Below are positions 10,601 through 18,228 of a DNA stretch of 64,000 nucleotides, piece by piece; position 1 is the first letter of the stretch, and each line of letters opens with the position of its first letter. The position numbers and the translations under genes were made by a program. Source of the DNA: Arenibacter algicola (GTDB lineage: Bacteria; Bacteroidota; Bacteroidia; Flavobacteriales; Flavobacteriaceae); contig NZ_JPOO01000001.1 of assembly GCF_000733925.1 (NCBI RefSeq), forward strand, positions 744,001-808,000, given 5' to 3'. Below the pieces are notes generated by a model that searched no databases, had not been told where the DNA came from, and saw only the letters and a list, made by a program, of their open reading frames with translations.

Positions 10601-10642
10601 GGAACGGAAGTTCGAAAAGGTTGGATTCAAATCATAAGATAA
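4670..10642 (+). CDS. Giant Calx-beta adhesin with T9SS type B sorting domain
   Basis: A signal peptide (about 1-38, ending FGFNGFGQS) leads into Calx-beta-type domains with recurrent EGxETVxLTL and TIADND motifs. Residues about 151-1094 are eight tandem 118-residue units, most nearly identical; more divergent Calx-beta domains follow to about 1440. Then come Ig-like segments (about 1440-1690), a calcium-binding DxDxDG run (about 1690-1770; SDGDGLFD, DTDADGIED, DFDNDGVVD), a DUF11 domain (about 1785-1900) and a gliding-type C-terminal domain (NQISPNGDGINDMV ... IFDRYGNEVF ... LPKGTYFY). The C-terminus predicts T9SS export and surface attachment. The calcium motifs suggest a calcium-stiffened rod. 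It leads an operon with a SprF-like and an OmpA-like protein, 8 and 6 bases apart. The ligand is unknown. Confidence 0.95.
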   Translation: MKINTLHNLLSTFLISRYLRSLTFLCAILFFGFNGFGQSVTIEDENGNEDDGSITITATLDIAVPGGFTVDVSTADGTATIADNDYTAVSSFTLTFAGNPGEQQFFTVLPTSDSFVELDENLTVSMGNLQGTVESVNITDSATITINNDDSYIASITANDPTATEAGTTTGQFTVDLGTTNTTGSAIVVNFNIATGGSNATNTTDYANIGTSVSIANGAQTGLVTITPVDDVLVEGPETVILTLAAGTGYAVAGAPNNTATVTIADNDSYTASITANDPTATEAGTTTGQFTVDLGTTNTTGSAIVVNFNIATGGSNATNTTDYANIGTSVSIANGAQTGLVTITPVDDVLVEGPETVILTLAAGTGYAVAGAPNNTATVTIADNDSYTASITANDPTATEAGTTTGQFTVDLGTTNTTGSAIVVNFNIATGGSNATNTTDYANIGTSVSIANGAQTGLVTITPVDDVLVEGPETVILTLAAGTGYAVAGAPNNTATVTIADNDSYTASITANDPTATEAGTTTGQFTVDLGTTNTTGSAIVVNFNIATGGSNATNTTDYANIGTSVSIANGAQTGLVTITPVDDVLVEGPETVILTLAAGTGYAVAGAPNNTATVTIADNDSYTASITANDPTATEVGTTTGQFTVDLGTTNTTGSAIVVNFNIATGGSNATNTTDYANIGTSVSIANGAQTGLVTITPVDDVLVEGPETVILTLAAGTGYAVAGAPNNTATVTIADNDSYTASITANDPTATEAGTTTGQFTVDLGTTNTTGSAIVVNFNIATGGSNATNTTDYANIGTSVSIANGAQTGLVTITPVDDVLVEGPETVILTLAAGTGYAVAGAPNNTATVTIADNDSYTASITANDPTATEAGTTTGQFTVDLGTTNTTGSAIVVNFNIATGGSNATNTTDYANIGTSVSIANGAQTGLVTITPVDDVLVEGPETVILTLAAGTGYAVAGAPNNTATVTIADNDSYTASITANDPTATEAGTTTGQFTVDLGTTNTTGSAIVVNFNIATGGSNATNTTDYANIGTSVSIANGQRTGQITITPVDDGIAEGSETVILTLAAGTGYAVAGAPNNRATVTIADNDTAGVSIDDVSVNEGDGTATFTVTLNGAVFLGTIVSYSTANNTALAGSDYDAETGNVTFLGLNGETRTITIDISEDILVEGTETFFVNLTNATGFAQLGKDQGIGTIVDNDSYIATISATDADAAENPLNTGTFTVGLNTANLTGSPMVINYTVGGTAVSGSDYIALAGSVSIGNGQESAFITLNPINDSEVEAGLETVIVSLASDTGYIVGAPSSATVNIASEDVAGISIDDVVVNENDATATFTVTLNANVPAGASVDYSTANNTATAGTDYTAESGTLTFLGLNNETQTIVVDIIEDAVAEGTESFFVNLSNPIGLIQIDKDQGVGTIADNDNCIEAPLINSTPTIFCDAFIQDLDAYTDTTIPAGFELIWSSNSDFSVTGARLNTSVIDFEATFYGFLYNESTDCVSPPLEVTLVRNEPPEILSTTPATICGTGMATISATVTAGGSLFWYASESGGTSLEEGSSFSTSVSGTTTYYVEAFANGCFSEREAVTITVNDLVDTGTITDTSACSIPGGGPTTVDLDDTRTGGTAGVWSIVGTPPSTITIGADNIVDFEGAADGDYVFRLTTNTAVSPCVDESVDVTISVTTCTMDSDGDGLFDRDETALGLDPTLRDTDADGIEDGVEVGPDVNNPIDTDSDGIIDALDSNILDFDNDGVVDQLDPANDNPCIPNISDACQIDLGLEKVVDSESILVGREVVFTITLTNLSQIMVTNIVVNDLVSPATGFQYVSSSATKGVYDELAGVWQLDEVLADEVNTLTITAIVPEIGTYQNIAAIVDSFPEDSNATNDRATASVTVTPRSSDECGFLFNQISPNGDGINDMVFINCITDYPNNTLQIFDRYGNEVFSVNGYDNTWMGTGKNGDLPKGTYFYILDLGDGTEVRKGWIQIIR
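5120..7951 (+). repeat. Eight tandem 354-bp (118-codon) repeats inside the adhesin gene
   Basis: Units start at 5120, 5474, 5828, 6182, 6536, 6890, 7244 and 7598, and the spacing is exactly 354 bases at the boundaries checked. Units 2-7 differ only at isolated bases (for example ATT/ATC ACG near each start, one AAT for AAC in unit 2, and Ala to Val in unit 5). Unit 1 has a divergent 5' part and unit 8 a divergent second half (GQRTGQIT, then DDGIAEG). Because the unit is a multiple of three, gain or loss of units keeps the frame. Confidence 0.97.
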
Positions 10643-10650
10643 AATAGACT

Positions 10651-11643
10651 ATGAATTTAAGAATATACGATAAAGGGTATAGAGATATTTTATTGTTTTT
10701 TTGCTTACTAATTTTTTCTACGGGCATGCTTTTTGCACAGAAAGAACCTCAGTATACCCAATATATGTACAATATAGGCAGTTTTAACCCTGCTTATGTG
10801 GGTACCGTAGAGACTCCGGATATTACAGGTCTGTACCGTGTGCAATGGTCTGGGATCCCGGGAGCCCCACGAACCATGCGGTTTGGTGTTAATCTACCCT
10901 TGGCCAATGAAAAAAATGGCTTGGGCTTTAATGTGGTAAGCGATCAATTGGGGCCTACGACTCAAACATACATAGACTTGGCCTATTCATTTCAGGTGAA
11001 GCTATCAGATGACACTAAGCTCTCTTTTGGGGTAGATGCTGGAGGTTCCTTGCTCGATGTAGATTATACCAAAGGTGATTTTGAAAACCCAAATGAGCCC
11101 TTGATCAATAATGCGGACACCTTTAATAAATTTTACCCTACAGTGGGAGCGGGGATGTTTATGTATCAGGAAAATTGGTATGTGGGCTTATCTGTGCCCA
11201 ATTTTTTAACGTCGGGCATTTATGCTGACGAGGTAGCTAATATTGTGGAAGATAAAATGCAGTTTAATTTTATAGGTGGCTATGTTTTTGATTTTTCGGA
11301 AGGCCTTAAGTTTAAACCCGCCTTCTTAATGAACTATTTAAAGGGCCTGCCCTTAAACCTAAATTTATCTACTAATTTTTTAATTAGCGATGTTGTAACT
11401 TTAGGTGCTTCCTACAGATTGGACAATGCATTAAGCGGCTTGGCCGGATTGCAAATTTCCAACAGTCTGTTCCTTGGGTATTCCTATGATTACAATACGA
11501 ATGGATTGGGGGAATATAGTCAAGGTTCGCATGAAGTAATTTTAAAGTTTTATTTGGGTAGATCAATAGGGAAAACTAAAAAGGACAATAAAAGAGATCA
11601 AAAAGGTATGCCTAAACAGATAGACAGTCCGAGGTTTTTCTAA
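10651..11643 (+). CDS. PorP/SprF-family T9SS outer-membrane protein
   Basis: After a signal peptide (cleavage near MLFAQKEP), the mature N-terminus QYTQYMYNIGSFNPAYVGT is the family hallmark and the rest resembles a beta-barrel. SprF is known to be needed for secretion of the SprB adhesin in Flavobacterium johnsoniae, and SprF-like genes often follow the adhesin they serve. Here it starts 8 bases after the Calx-beta adhesin and is followed 6 bases later by an OmpA-family gene, so it probably serves that adhesin. Confidence 0.93.
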   Translation: MNLRIYDKGYRDILLFFCLLIFSTGMLFAQKEPQYTQYMYNIGSFNPAYVGTVETPDITGLYRVQWSGIPGAPRTMRFGVNLPLANEKNGLGFNVVSDQLGPTTQTYIDLAYSFQVKLSDDTKLSFGVDAGGSLLDVDYTKGDFENPNEPLINNADTFNKFYPTVGAGMFMYQENWYVGLSVPNFLTSGIYADEVANIVEDKMQFNFIGGYVFDFSEGLKFKPAFLMNYLKGLPLNLNLSTNFLISDVVTLGASYRLDNALSGLAGLQISNSLFLGYSYDYNTNGLGEYSQGSHEVILKFYLGRSIGKTKKDNKRDQKGMPKQIDSPRFF

Positions 11644-11649
11644 AAAAAG

Positions 11650-13587
11650 ATGAATATGAGGTTTAATATAGTAGTTGTATTTTTTATCATTTTGTCGTCC
11701 TTCGGTTTTGCACAGCAAAAGAAATCCAAAGGGGATATTCTGTTTTTTGAATATTCCTACAATCAGGCTATTATTGAATATCAAAAAGAATTGAGGGAAT
11801 CTAAACTTTCCAATACGCAGTATTTAAACCTAGCGGATTCCTATATGAAAATAGGGAACTACAAAAAGGCTTCGGACATCTACGTGGACATTTACCAGAA
11901 AGATACTACTATGTCCCAATATCACTTTAATAAAATGTTGCAGTCCTTGGCCAAAACCTCGGAAGTAGAAAAAGTAAAAGCCTATTTGGCAACAAAAGAA
12001 GATAAATTGCCAAAGGAATTGGTGGAGAATTCGATTTTTAATTATGAATTAATAGCTACCAATAGTAATGAGGATCTGGATTTTGAGATATTCAATATAA
12101 GTGGCAATAGTGCAAAGGCCGACTTCTCACCTACTTTTTATAAGGATAAATTGTTGTTTTCAAGTGATAGACCGGATGGATCCAAGAAGGTTTATGGTCC
12201 ATCGGGAGAAGCATACATTAATATTTACGAGTCCAAAATTGACCTTCAGGGCAATGTTGCGGATCCGCAACCGTTCAAGGGTATCCCAGATACTAAATTC
12301 CATAGGGCCACACCCTTTTATTCCCAGGATTTGAACAATATTTTCTATGTTCTGTCCAATTCCGATGGCGAAAATTTACAGTTTAGTGACAATGGAAAGA
12401 ATGCCTTGTCTATCGGTATGGCCACTAGTCAGGGTTCTTTCAGTTTTATTTTGAGGGATCCCGATACTTCCTTTTATTATCCTTTTTATGAGGCCGCTAC
12501 CGGCCGATTGTTTTTTGCAGCTGATTTTGGTGATGGTTATGGCGGTACAGATATATATTATGTTTATACCAATGACGGATTGATAATGTCGTCCCCAACA
12601 AATTTAGGGCCCAGAGTTAATACTCCCGGCAATGAAATTGCCCCATTTATTTTTGAGAACAGTTTGTATTTTTCCTCGGATATATTTTATGGCCTTGGTG
12701 GAATGGATATTTATAAATCTACCATCCATACAGACAACTCCTATAGCATACCCATTAATCTTGGGCCAGGTATAAATTCATCAAAAGACGACTTCGGATT
12801 TATTATCAGAAATAATGAAACCAATGGGCTGTTGGGTTATTTTTCATCCAATAGGGATGGAGGTAAAGGCGGGGATGATATTTATGGATTTAATGTTAAA
12901 GAAAAACCGGGATTAAAAACTTTGGCCCTAAAGGGAAAAGTGGTTGATCTTACCTCCAATAATGGGGTCTCCAAGGCACAAGTTAGGCTAATCGACAAAG
13001 ATGGAAAGTTGGTTAAAGAAATATTTACCGACGAGAATGGTGATTACAATATTGAAATTCCTTTTCAGAACAACATTACCATTGAAGCTACTAAAGAGAA
13101 ACATTCTATATTTTCCGTGACTTATCAAGACAGGGAATTGTATGAAATCCAAGAGAAAGCTTTCAATATGGGAATTAAGTTTTTGGATGATTTGGTGGAA
13201 GAGCAGGAGAACCAGACAGTAATAAAATTAAAGAAATTTTATTTTGATAAGGGTCAAAGCATAATTACTCCCGAAATTGCCCAAGAATTGGACAAGGTGG
13301 TCGATGTGATGACTAGATTTCCCCAATTGCAGCTTAGGGTGGAATCGCATACCGATAGTAGAGGGGGCTCCAGTGCCAATTTTACTTTATCTCAAAAAAG
13401 GGCAGATGCCATTAAGAAGTATCTCTTACAGGAGGGCGTACCAGCCGGGAGTATCCTTTACTCCATAGGTTATGGTGAGGAAAAACTCTTGAATGGTTGC
13501 AAGAACGGCGTTTTTTGCTTGGATATGTTGCACAGCAAGAACGAGCGATCATTAATAGTTGTACTTAATTACAATCTCCTGTATTAA
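11650..13587 (+). CDS. OmpA-family protein with TPR, WD40-like and CarboxypepD-like domains (PorE-like)
   Basis: In order: signal peptide (about 1-22), TPR region (25-110), WD40-like beta-propeller repeats (about 150-420; recurrent LFFSSD/LYFSSD and GGxDIYK motifs), a carboxypeptidase-regulatory-like domain (about 425-500), and an OmpA peptidoglycan-binding domain (about 530-645; FDKGQSIITPEIA, then VESHTDSRGGSSANFTLSQKRADA). The layout matches PorE-type T9SS components, which tie the secretion machinery to peptidoglycan. It is the third gene of the adhesin operon. A dedicated partner for this adhesin is more likely than the housekeeping copy, but the sequence does not settle that. Confidence 0.9.
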   Translation: MNMRFNIVVVFFIILSSFGFAQQKKSKGDILFFEYSYNQAIIEYQKELRESKLSNTQYLNLADSYMKIGNYKKASDIYVDIYQKDTTMSQYHFNKMLQSLAKTSEVEKVKAYLATKEDKLPKELVENSIFNYELIATNSNEDLDFEIFNISGNSAKADFSPTFYKDKLLFSSDRPDGSKKVYGPSGEAYINIYESKIDLQGNVADPQPFKGIPDTKFHRATPFYSQDLNNIFYVLSNSDGENLQFSDNGKNALSIGMATSQGSFSFILRDPDTSFYYPFYEAATGRLFFAADFGDGYGGTDIYYVYTNDGLIMSSPTNLGPRVNTPGNEIAPFIFENSLYFSSDIFYGLGGMDIYKSTIHTDNSYSIPINLGPGINSSKDDFGFIIRNNETNGLLGYFSSNRDGGKGGDDIYGFNVKEKPGLKTLALKGKVVDLTSNNGVSKAQVRLIDKDGKLVKEIFTDENGDYNIEIPFQNNITIEATKEKHSIFSVTYQDRELYEIQEKAFNMGIKFLDDLVEEQENQTVIKLKKFYFDKGQSIITPEIAQELDKVVDVMTRFPQLQLRVESHTDSRGGSSANFTLSQKRADAIKKYLLQEGVPAGSILYSIGYGEEKLLNGCKNGVFCLDMLHSKNERSLIVVLNYNLLY

Positions 13588-13652
13588 GGGCGTTATGTAA
13601 TTTGCGAAACTCCTTTCTTTGACCTTTGTGTTATAAAAAGGGCCAAGGCTGA

Positions 13653-13865
13653 TTATCTTGCCAAATTACACGCACTACAGTCTTTTATTTCGCCGTAGTA
13701 GGTTTCTCTGTATTTATGGAGTGTCCTAATAGGAATACCGAAAACCACTTCTTTTATATACGTTACACGGGTGTATAGGATTCCCATTTTGGAATTATAA
13801 CGCTTTTCGTTCCTTGTATTTCTCTTTATACGTATCAATTTCATTATTCTGCGCTTCTTCTTCAT
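13653..13865 (-). CDS. Small basic protein with a C-terminal CxxC, unknown function
   Basis: Up to 70 residues, strongly basic at the N-terminus (MKKKRRIMKLIRIKRN) with a patterned middle (YTRVTYIKEVVFGIP) and a C-terminal DCSACNLA. The first ATG lies only a few bases from an A/T-rich upstream segment; Met8 (13844), preceded by AAGAAGAAG, could be the true start. Protein-like composition and the CxxC argue that it is real. It converges with the OmpA-family gene, 65 bases away. I do not recognise a family. Confidence 0.5.
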   Translation of the reverse strand: MKKKRRIMKLIRIKRNTRNEKRYNSKMGILYTRVTYIKEVVFGIPIRTLHKYRETYYGEIKDCSACNLAR

Positions 13866-13982
13866 ATTTTACAAAGATTAAGGATTCAAATACAAAAACC
13901 AAATTTTGGGTGTTAAGTCTTTATTAGTGAAACTCAATTTTGAGAAGTCAGTAAGACGCACTTAAAATTGCAAGTTGAACTA

Positions 13983-14034
13983 ATCCCGCCTTTTTCGGCG
14001 GGATCTAGGTTCAATACCTCGACCCTTGGGTCGA
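13983..14034 (-). terminator. Two hairpins downstream of the Nramp operon
   Basis: ATCCCGCC (13983-13990) pairs with GGCGGGAT (13997-14004), and TCGACCC (14019-14025) pairs with GGGTCGA (14028-14034). They lie about 108 bases past the stop of the leftward Nramp gene. Neither has a long T run on the minus strand, so they could be transcript-end structures or REP-like motifs; GGTTCAATACC and GGTTTAATACC nearby hint at the latter. Confidence 0.4.
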
Positions 14035-14141
14035 TTCCTATTATTGGGTTCAGGGCCTGCCCTTAGGTTTAATACCTTTTATTAATCACTTGGACATGAC
14101 CTAGTTCCTCTAATATTGATGTTGTTTATGGATGCTTTCAA

Positions 14142-15401
14142 TCAAAAAAACAGCATCCAACAATAATAAACGGAAAAGAGTGTTAGAAATAGTATGCCTA
14201 GGTAGGTCAATATTTGCAGGTTTCTGTCGGGTCTATGCATTTCTGGTATCTCCTGGCTCATTACGTTCTTTAGATTCATATAGCCTATGATAGGTGCCAT
14301 AACAAATGAAACAAAAGTAGCCATGGCAACTAGGATGCCCATATTGGCAGAAAAGGTACTTATGACCATAAAATTTATTACCGCTAATAGTAACACTCCA
14401 ATAGTAAATCCTCTATTTTTAATAAGCTCCCTTTTAGGGAACAGCAAGCTTAAAATGTCAACGCTTACCCTGCTTAGAGCATCGTGTGCAGTAATACAGG
14501 TGCTGAACATGGTGGCAAATGCGGCTATGGCTATCAAAATATAAGCCCAAGACCCAATATTGGTAGTGAACAGTTGGACCAGTTGGTCGGCAAAAACTAC
14601 GGCGTTATTGCTCAATTCAGTGCTGGTGCCATAGAGGGTAAACCAGCCTATAATCATAAAAAAGATGGCCAAAATAGCTGTAGTGAAATAGCCGAACTTA
14701 AATTCTTGGAGGGCCTCTTTTAAAGTTGGTTTGTGTTTGGAATTTTTAAATTTTTCAATGCTCCAAAGACTTATCCAACTGGAAGCCTCAACGGCCGTTG
14801 GCATCCACCCCATGAGTCCTATTAAAAAAAGGATTCCCACTTCATTAAAAATATTGGGTGTTTTAAAGTTCTCTACTTCCGTAACTTTCCCGTTGGCGAT
14901 TACCAAAATTGTAGTTACCAAAAGGGCCAAAAATAAAATGGATATCACATACTTGAGTGAGATTTCCAGTAATTTATAACGTCCAACAATAAGTAGGGCA
15001 CAGATTAAAATAAAAAGTCCGCCTGCTACAACACTTACTGGGGTATTGGTTAGTTGAAAAAGATTAATTAGCAACCCTGATGTGACCACATAGAGAGCGG
15101 CAAGAATGGTAAAAGTACTGAACAAGGTAATAATGGCATAAAAGATTAGGTAGGCCTTGCCGCGATTTAGGTAACCTTCTATTAGTGTTTTATTGGTTAT
15201 ATTAGTGTACCGAACTCCAAATTCGAAAAATGGATATTTAAAGATGTTGGCCAATAAAATGGGGATTACCATAATCCATCCATATTGGGCACCTGCTTTG
15301 GTGGATAGCACTAAATGGGAAGTGCCTATGGCCGTACTGGCAAAAAGAAGGCCAGGACCAAGGTTATTAATCAGTTTTTGTATGGAAGCCATAATTGACA
15401 T
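14142..15401 (-). CDS. Nramp-like metal/solute transporter without canonical metal motifs
   Basis: A 419-residue membrane protein with about eleven hydrophobic helices. The first helix reads NNLGPGLLFASTAIGTSHL, aligned with Nramp helix 1, but the metal-binding DPGN motif is absent, and the helix-6 motif is GWMPTAVE rather than one with MPH. It therefore belongs to the divergent Nramp-related branch whose substrate is not safely predicted. Met1 or Met4 could be the start. It is 23 bases downstream of the SanA-like gene and probably in one transcript with it. Confidence 0.85.
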   Translation of the reverse strand: MSIMASIQKLINNLGPGLLFASTAIGTSHLVLSTKAGAQYGWIMVIPILLANIFKYPFFEFGVRYTNITNKTLIEGYLNRGKAYLIFYAIITLFSTFTILAALYVVTSGLLINLFQLTNTPVSVVAGGLFILICALLIVGRYKLLEISLKYVISILFLALLVTTILVIANGKVTEVENFKTPNIFNEVGILFLIGLMGWMPTAVEASSWISLWSIEKFKNSKHKPTLKEALQEFKFGYFTTAILAIFFMIIGWFTLYGTSTELSNNAVVFADQLVQLFTTNIGSWAYILIAIAAFATMFSTCITAHDALSRVSVDILSLLFPKRELIKNRGFTIGVLLLAVINFMVISTFSANMGILVAMATFVSFVMAPIIGYMNLKNVMSQEIPEMHRPDRNLQILTYLGILFLTLFSVYYCWMLFF

Positions 15402-15424
15402 AGCAGGAGTAAATATAGCTAAGA

Positions 15425-16060
15425 TTACTTGATTTCAATTTTCTCCCCAAAGAATTTTGGCTGCGTATTGAGTGCTAGGTCAATAAACACTTTTACACGG
15501 GCAAAATATTCCCTTATATGCACTTTTAATGCATGCTTAATGGACAGATCCTCGGCATTGTAACCAATGGCATATAAGCCTTTTTGTTCCGCCAAATAAA
15601 TGGCCCTTTCATTATGGAATTTTTGGGATATTACGGTAACGCTGTCCAATCCGAAAATGTACTTGGCCCTGACCATGGAATCCAAAGTGCGAAAACCAGC
15701 GTAATCCAAAAAGATTTTTTCAGTCGGTATTCCTCCAAGAATGAGGTCCTTCTTGAAAACAGTAGGTTCGTTGTAGTATAGGGTACTGTTGTCACCGCTA
15801 ACCAGTACGAAGTCTATTTTTCCAGCCTTAAAAAGCTCTAGGGTTGCATTGATTCTATTTGTGTAATATGGGTTGGATCCGCCACCTACCAGCCTGTTGG
15901 AAGTTCCAAGGACCAGGCCCACTTTGTTTTTGGGAACCTCTTTTAAGTTCCAATAGGTTCTGTTTTGGGTGGCTTTTTCTATGATACTATCGCATCTGGC
16001 CAAAATCAAATATACCCCCACTAATCCAATTAGAAATAAAATGCCAAATTTCTTTATCAT
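15425..16060 (-). CDS. SanA/YdcF-family (DUF218) protein
   Basis: One N-terminal membrane anchor (about 4-22) precedes a DUF218 domain: VGLVLGTSNR, NPYYTNRINATLELFKAGK, FVLVSGDNSTLYYNEP and VTVISQKFHNERAIYLAE. SanA of enterics is linked to cell-envelope integrity and vancomycin sensitivity; the biochemical role is unsettled. Length (211) is typical. First gene of a two-gene leftward unit with the Nramp-like transporter. Confidence 0.88.
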   Translation of the reverse strand: MIKKFGILFLIGLVGVYLILARCDSIIEKATQNRTYWNLKEVPKNKVGLVLGTSNRLVGGGSNPYYTNRINATLELFKAGKIDFVLVSGDNSTLYYNEPTVFKKDLILGGIPTEKIFLDYAGFRTLDSMVRAKYIFGLDSVTVISQKFHNERAIYLAEQKGLYAIGYNAEDLSIKHALKVHIREYFARVKVFIDLALNTQPKFFGEKIEIK

Positions 16061-16165
16061 TCCTCCAGTTGATCAATAATAAAATTAGTAATTCCAATTG
16101 CAATTGTTCACTGTCCACTATATGTTGTACGCAAGAATTGTGGTTCTCAACCATATCTAAAAAAG

Positions 16166-16193
16166 AAACCCCTACTTGCAAAAGTAGGGGTTT
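16166..16193 (-). terminator. Rho-independent terminator for the CHRD-like lipoprotein gene
   Basis: A 12-bp perfect stem (AAACCCCTACTT / AAGTAGGGGTTT) with a 4-base loop. Read on the minus strand it lies 25 bases past the lipoprotein stop and is followed by CTTTTTTAG. A T-rich flank on the plus side also allows weak two-way action. Confidence 0.88.
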
Positions 16194-16217
16194 AATATTA
16201 TCTAAAGAACGTTAAAT

Positions 16218-16679
16218 TTAGTTGGCATTGACACCAATATTGCCCTCTGTAATTATAATTTCAAGGTGGTCTTCATTCTGATGTATTTTAATATGGCCAT
16301 CAAATTTCATTAATTGATCGTATGTAATGGGGGTGCCATCGTCTAAAGTTGTGATAATGGTGCTGCTGGATTCGCAATCACAATCTATCGGTTCTAAGGT
16401 AATCGCCACTTCTCCATTGCCTCCGGCATCACCAAAATAAATAAATGCAGGATGAATGTCTGTTGAAGAACCATTTATCTCTAGTAGTATAGTCGTTGAT
16501 CCGTCCTCATTTTTGGTAAAAGTAACCTTACCAGAAATCTTGGAATTAGAAACTGAACTCAAAGTGAACACTTTAACACTTGATGAGGGGTCAGCTGAAT
16601 TGTCGTCATCTTTCCCACAACTAGAAATTACCAAAGAGATTGAAAGAAGTAATAAGAAGTAATATTTTTTCATTTTCAC
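16218..16679 (-). CDS. CHRD-like secreted lipoprotein
   Basis: A lipoprotein signal peptide ends in the lipobox ISSC followed by GKDDDN, a common flavobacterial lipoprotein start. The mature part resembles the CHRD domain: SGKVTF, then TDIHPAFIYFGDAGGNGEVAITLEPID and a C-terminal GHIKIHQNEDHLEIIITEGNIGVN. CHRD proteins are secreted and their function in bacteria is unknown. Start is Met1 or Met3. It stands alone with a strong terminator. Confidence 0.75.
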   Translation of the reverse strand: MKMKKYYFLLLLSISLVISSCGKDDDNSADPSSSVKVFTLSSVSNSKISGKVTFTKNEDGSTTILLEINGSSTDIHPAFIYFGDAGGNGEVAITLEPIDCDCESSSTIITTLDDGTPITYDQLMKFDGHIKIHQNEDHLEIIITEGNIGVNAN

Positions 16680-16986
16680 GGAGGAATTAAATTATTTACC
16701 CAAAGGTTCTAAATTAAATATGTTAATATTCTATTATTACTTTAATCGGTATAAAAAATCGTTGAATTGTAATAACAACATTGTTTTATAGGTGCAATTC
16801 ATCTCAAATTGCATTAAATTCTTTTGCCAAATTAATGATCTTAAAGAATTAGATATTACCTCGAGTTCGCCATTACAAGAAATAGAATACATGAATGGTT
16901 TCATTCAATAACTACGCCATAAACCAGTTTAGATAGTCGAAAAAAAGCAGGTCCTTTAGGAGATACATAAATTGGCACCTATCTCA
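16680..16986. other. Intergenic, no gene seen
   Basis: AT-rich stretch between the lipoprotein start and the small basic gene. I see no coding frame, strong hairpin or repeat. Confidence 0.5.
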
Positions 16987-17091
16987 TTAGGATTTTTTGG
17001 CTTTCTTGTCCCTTTTTGCAGCTTTCTTTTCCTTGGCGGATAAAACAGGCTCCTTTTTTATGTTCTTCTTTGCGTCTTGACTCTTTGCCAT
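16987..17091 (-). CDS. 34-residue lysine-rich protein
   Basis: Reading the minus strand from ATG at 17091 gives a 34-residue protein starting MAKSQDAKKN, with LSAKEKKAAKRDKKAKK near the end and a TAA stop. Nearly half the residues are lysine or arginine and there is no hydrophobic segment, so a nucleic-acid or ribosome-binding role is possible. Similar tiny basic proteins beginning MAKS occur in related genomes from memory. A perfect TAnnTTTG box sits 15 bases upstream, which supports expression. Confidence 0.72.
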   Translation of the reverse strand: MAKSQDAKKNIKKEPVLSAKEKKAAKRDKKAKKS

Positions 17092-17106
17092 AGTAATTGT
17101 TTATAT

Positions 17107-17114
17107 CAAAGATA
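17107..17114 (-). promoter_or_regulatory. Bacteroidota -7 box for the 34-residue gene
   Basis: Minus-strand TATCTTTG is a perfect TAnnTTTG. It implies a leader of only about 8-10 bases. No TTTG -33 element is obvious. Confidence 0.6.
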
Positions 17115-17232
17115 ATGAATATGGGCACTGTTATTACTTAAGGAACATAATTTGTAAAATAATCCAATTAGTCTGGGTAAGTGGTTAAATACAGCATAGC
17201 ATAAATTGGTCTTTAGCTATGATGATTATTTA

Positions 17233-18081
17233 TTATTGCAAAGCTACACGCTTTTGGGCCATTAGTTTTGCGATAACCTTTTCCAGTTTCTTAGGTTTGT
17301 CCGCATACTTTTCCAAATCAATAATTTCCACTTTTCTGAAGTCTACAGGGTGACTTTCGCTTTGAAGGGAAATGCTTCCCGACTTTAGGAGTTCCCCTTC
17401 TTCCGATCCCTTAACCGGATCTAGCTGGGGTTTGTTATAACGCATAACCTCTTCCCCATTTACATAATGCACAATTAAAGAGTCCCCTAGAACAAGGACT
17501 TCTGACCTTACCCATTGATCCCCGTGATAGGTTTTGGAGGATGAATTGGTGCAATGTTGTTTTATTATTTTGCCATCTTTTACATATTGGGTGCCAGGCG
17601 TACATAGATTTGCGGTGGAACGTTCATCTTTGCCATTGCCCCCAAGTAGCTGTACCTCAATGGAATTGGGGAAATCCTGGTCTACCGTCATGGTCGCCGG
17701 ATCTTGACCATGGATCATAATGCCACTATTTCTGTAGGCCCAACCTGGACCTTCATTTACTTGATCCCCAACAAAGCGGTATTCGACCCCTATTATATAA
17801 GACGAATAGGGCTGTTTGTAGAACAAATGGCCGAATTGTTCATCAAACTTGGAGTATTGATCATATCTTACTTGAATATTTCCGTCATTTACCTGAAAAG
17901 TATTTCCGAAATTATCGTTTAAATTATGGTGTCTTATTTTTATTTGCCAGTCATTTAAATCCTTTCCATTGAACAACTGTTTCCACTTAATATTTTTTTG
18001 AGCAGAACATTCACCGGAGAGTAGACCTAGACCAATGACAAATAAAATGGTATAATGTGCTTTGCTGGATTTGGCTTTCAT
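17233..18081 (-). CDS. DUF1080 (3-keto-disaccharide hydrolase-like) secreted protein
   Basis: Signal peptide about 1-27 (GLLSGECSAQ). The mature protein has the DUF1080/LamG-like beta-sandwich motifs KWKQLFNGKDLNDWQIK at the start, GWAYRNSGIMIHGQDP, IEVQLLGGNGKDERSTAN and SGSISLQSESHPVDFRKVEI. Members of the family act on glycans or keto-sugars in the periplasm; for most the substrate is unproven. A basic C-terminal tail (KLEKVIAKLMAQKRV) is present. It is a single leftward gene. Confidence 0.88.
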   Translation of the reverse strand: MKAKSSKAHYTILFVIGLGLLSGECSAQKNIKWKQLFNGKDLNDWQIKIRHHNLNDNFGNTFQVNDGNIQVRYDQYSKFDEQFGHLFYKQPYSSYIIGVEYRFVGDQVNEGPGWAYRNSGIMIHGQDPATMTVDQDFPNSIEVQLLGGNGKDERSTANLCTPGTQYVKDGKIIKQHCTNSSSKTYHGDQWVRSEVLVLGDSLIVHYVNGEEVMRYNKPQLDPVKGSEEGELLKSGSISLQSESHPVDFRKVEIIDLEKYADKPKKLEKVIAKLMAQKRVALQ

Positions 18082-18228
18082 AAGATAAATTATAGTTTAA
18101 CAGGTCTAAAATAGCATTTTAATTTAATAGAGCAGTCTGAAAATACTGTGCATTTATCTTTTTTCGTCTATTGTTCCAATATGTATTTGGTTTACCCTTA
18201 ATGGGTAAGAGACCCGAAAGACTTGTCC

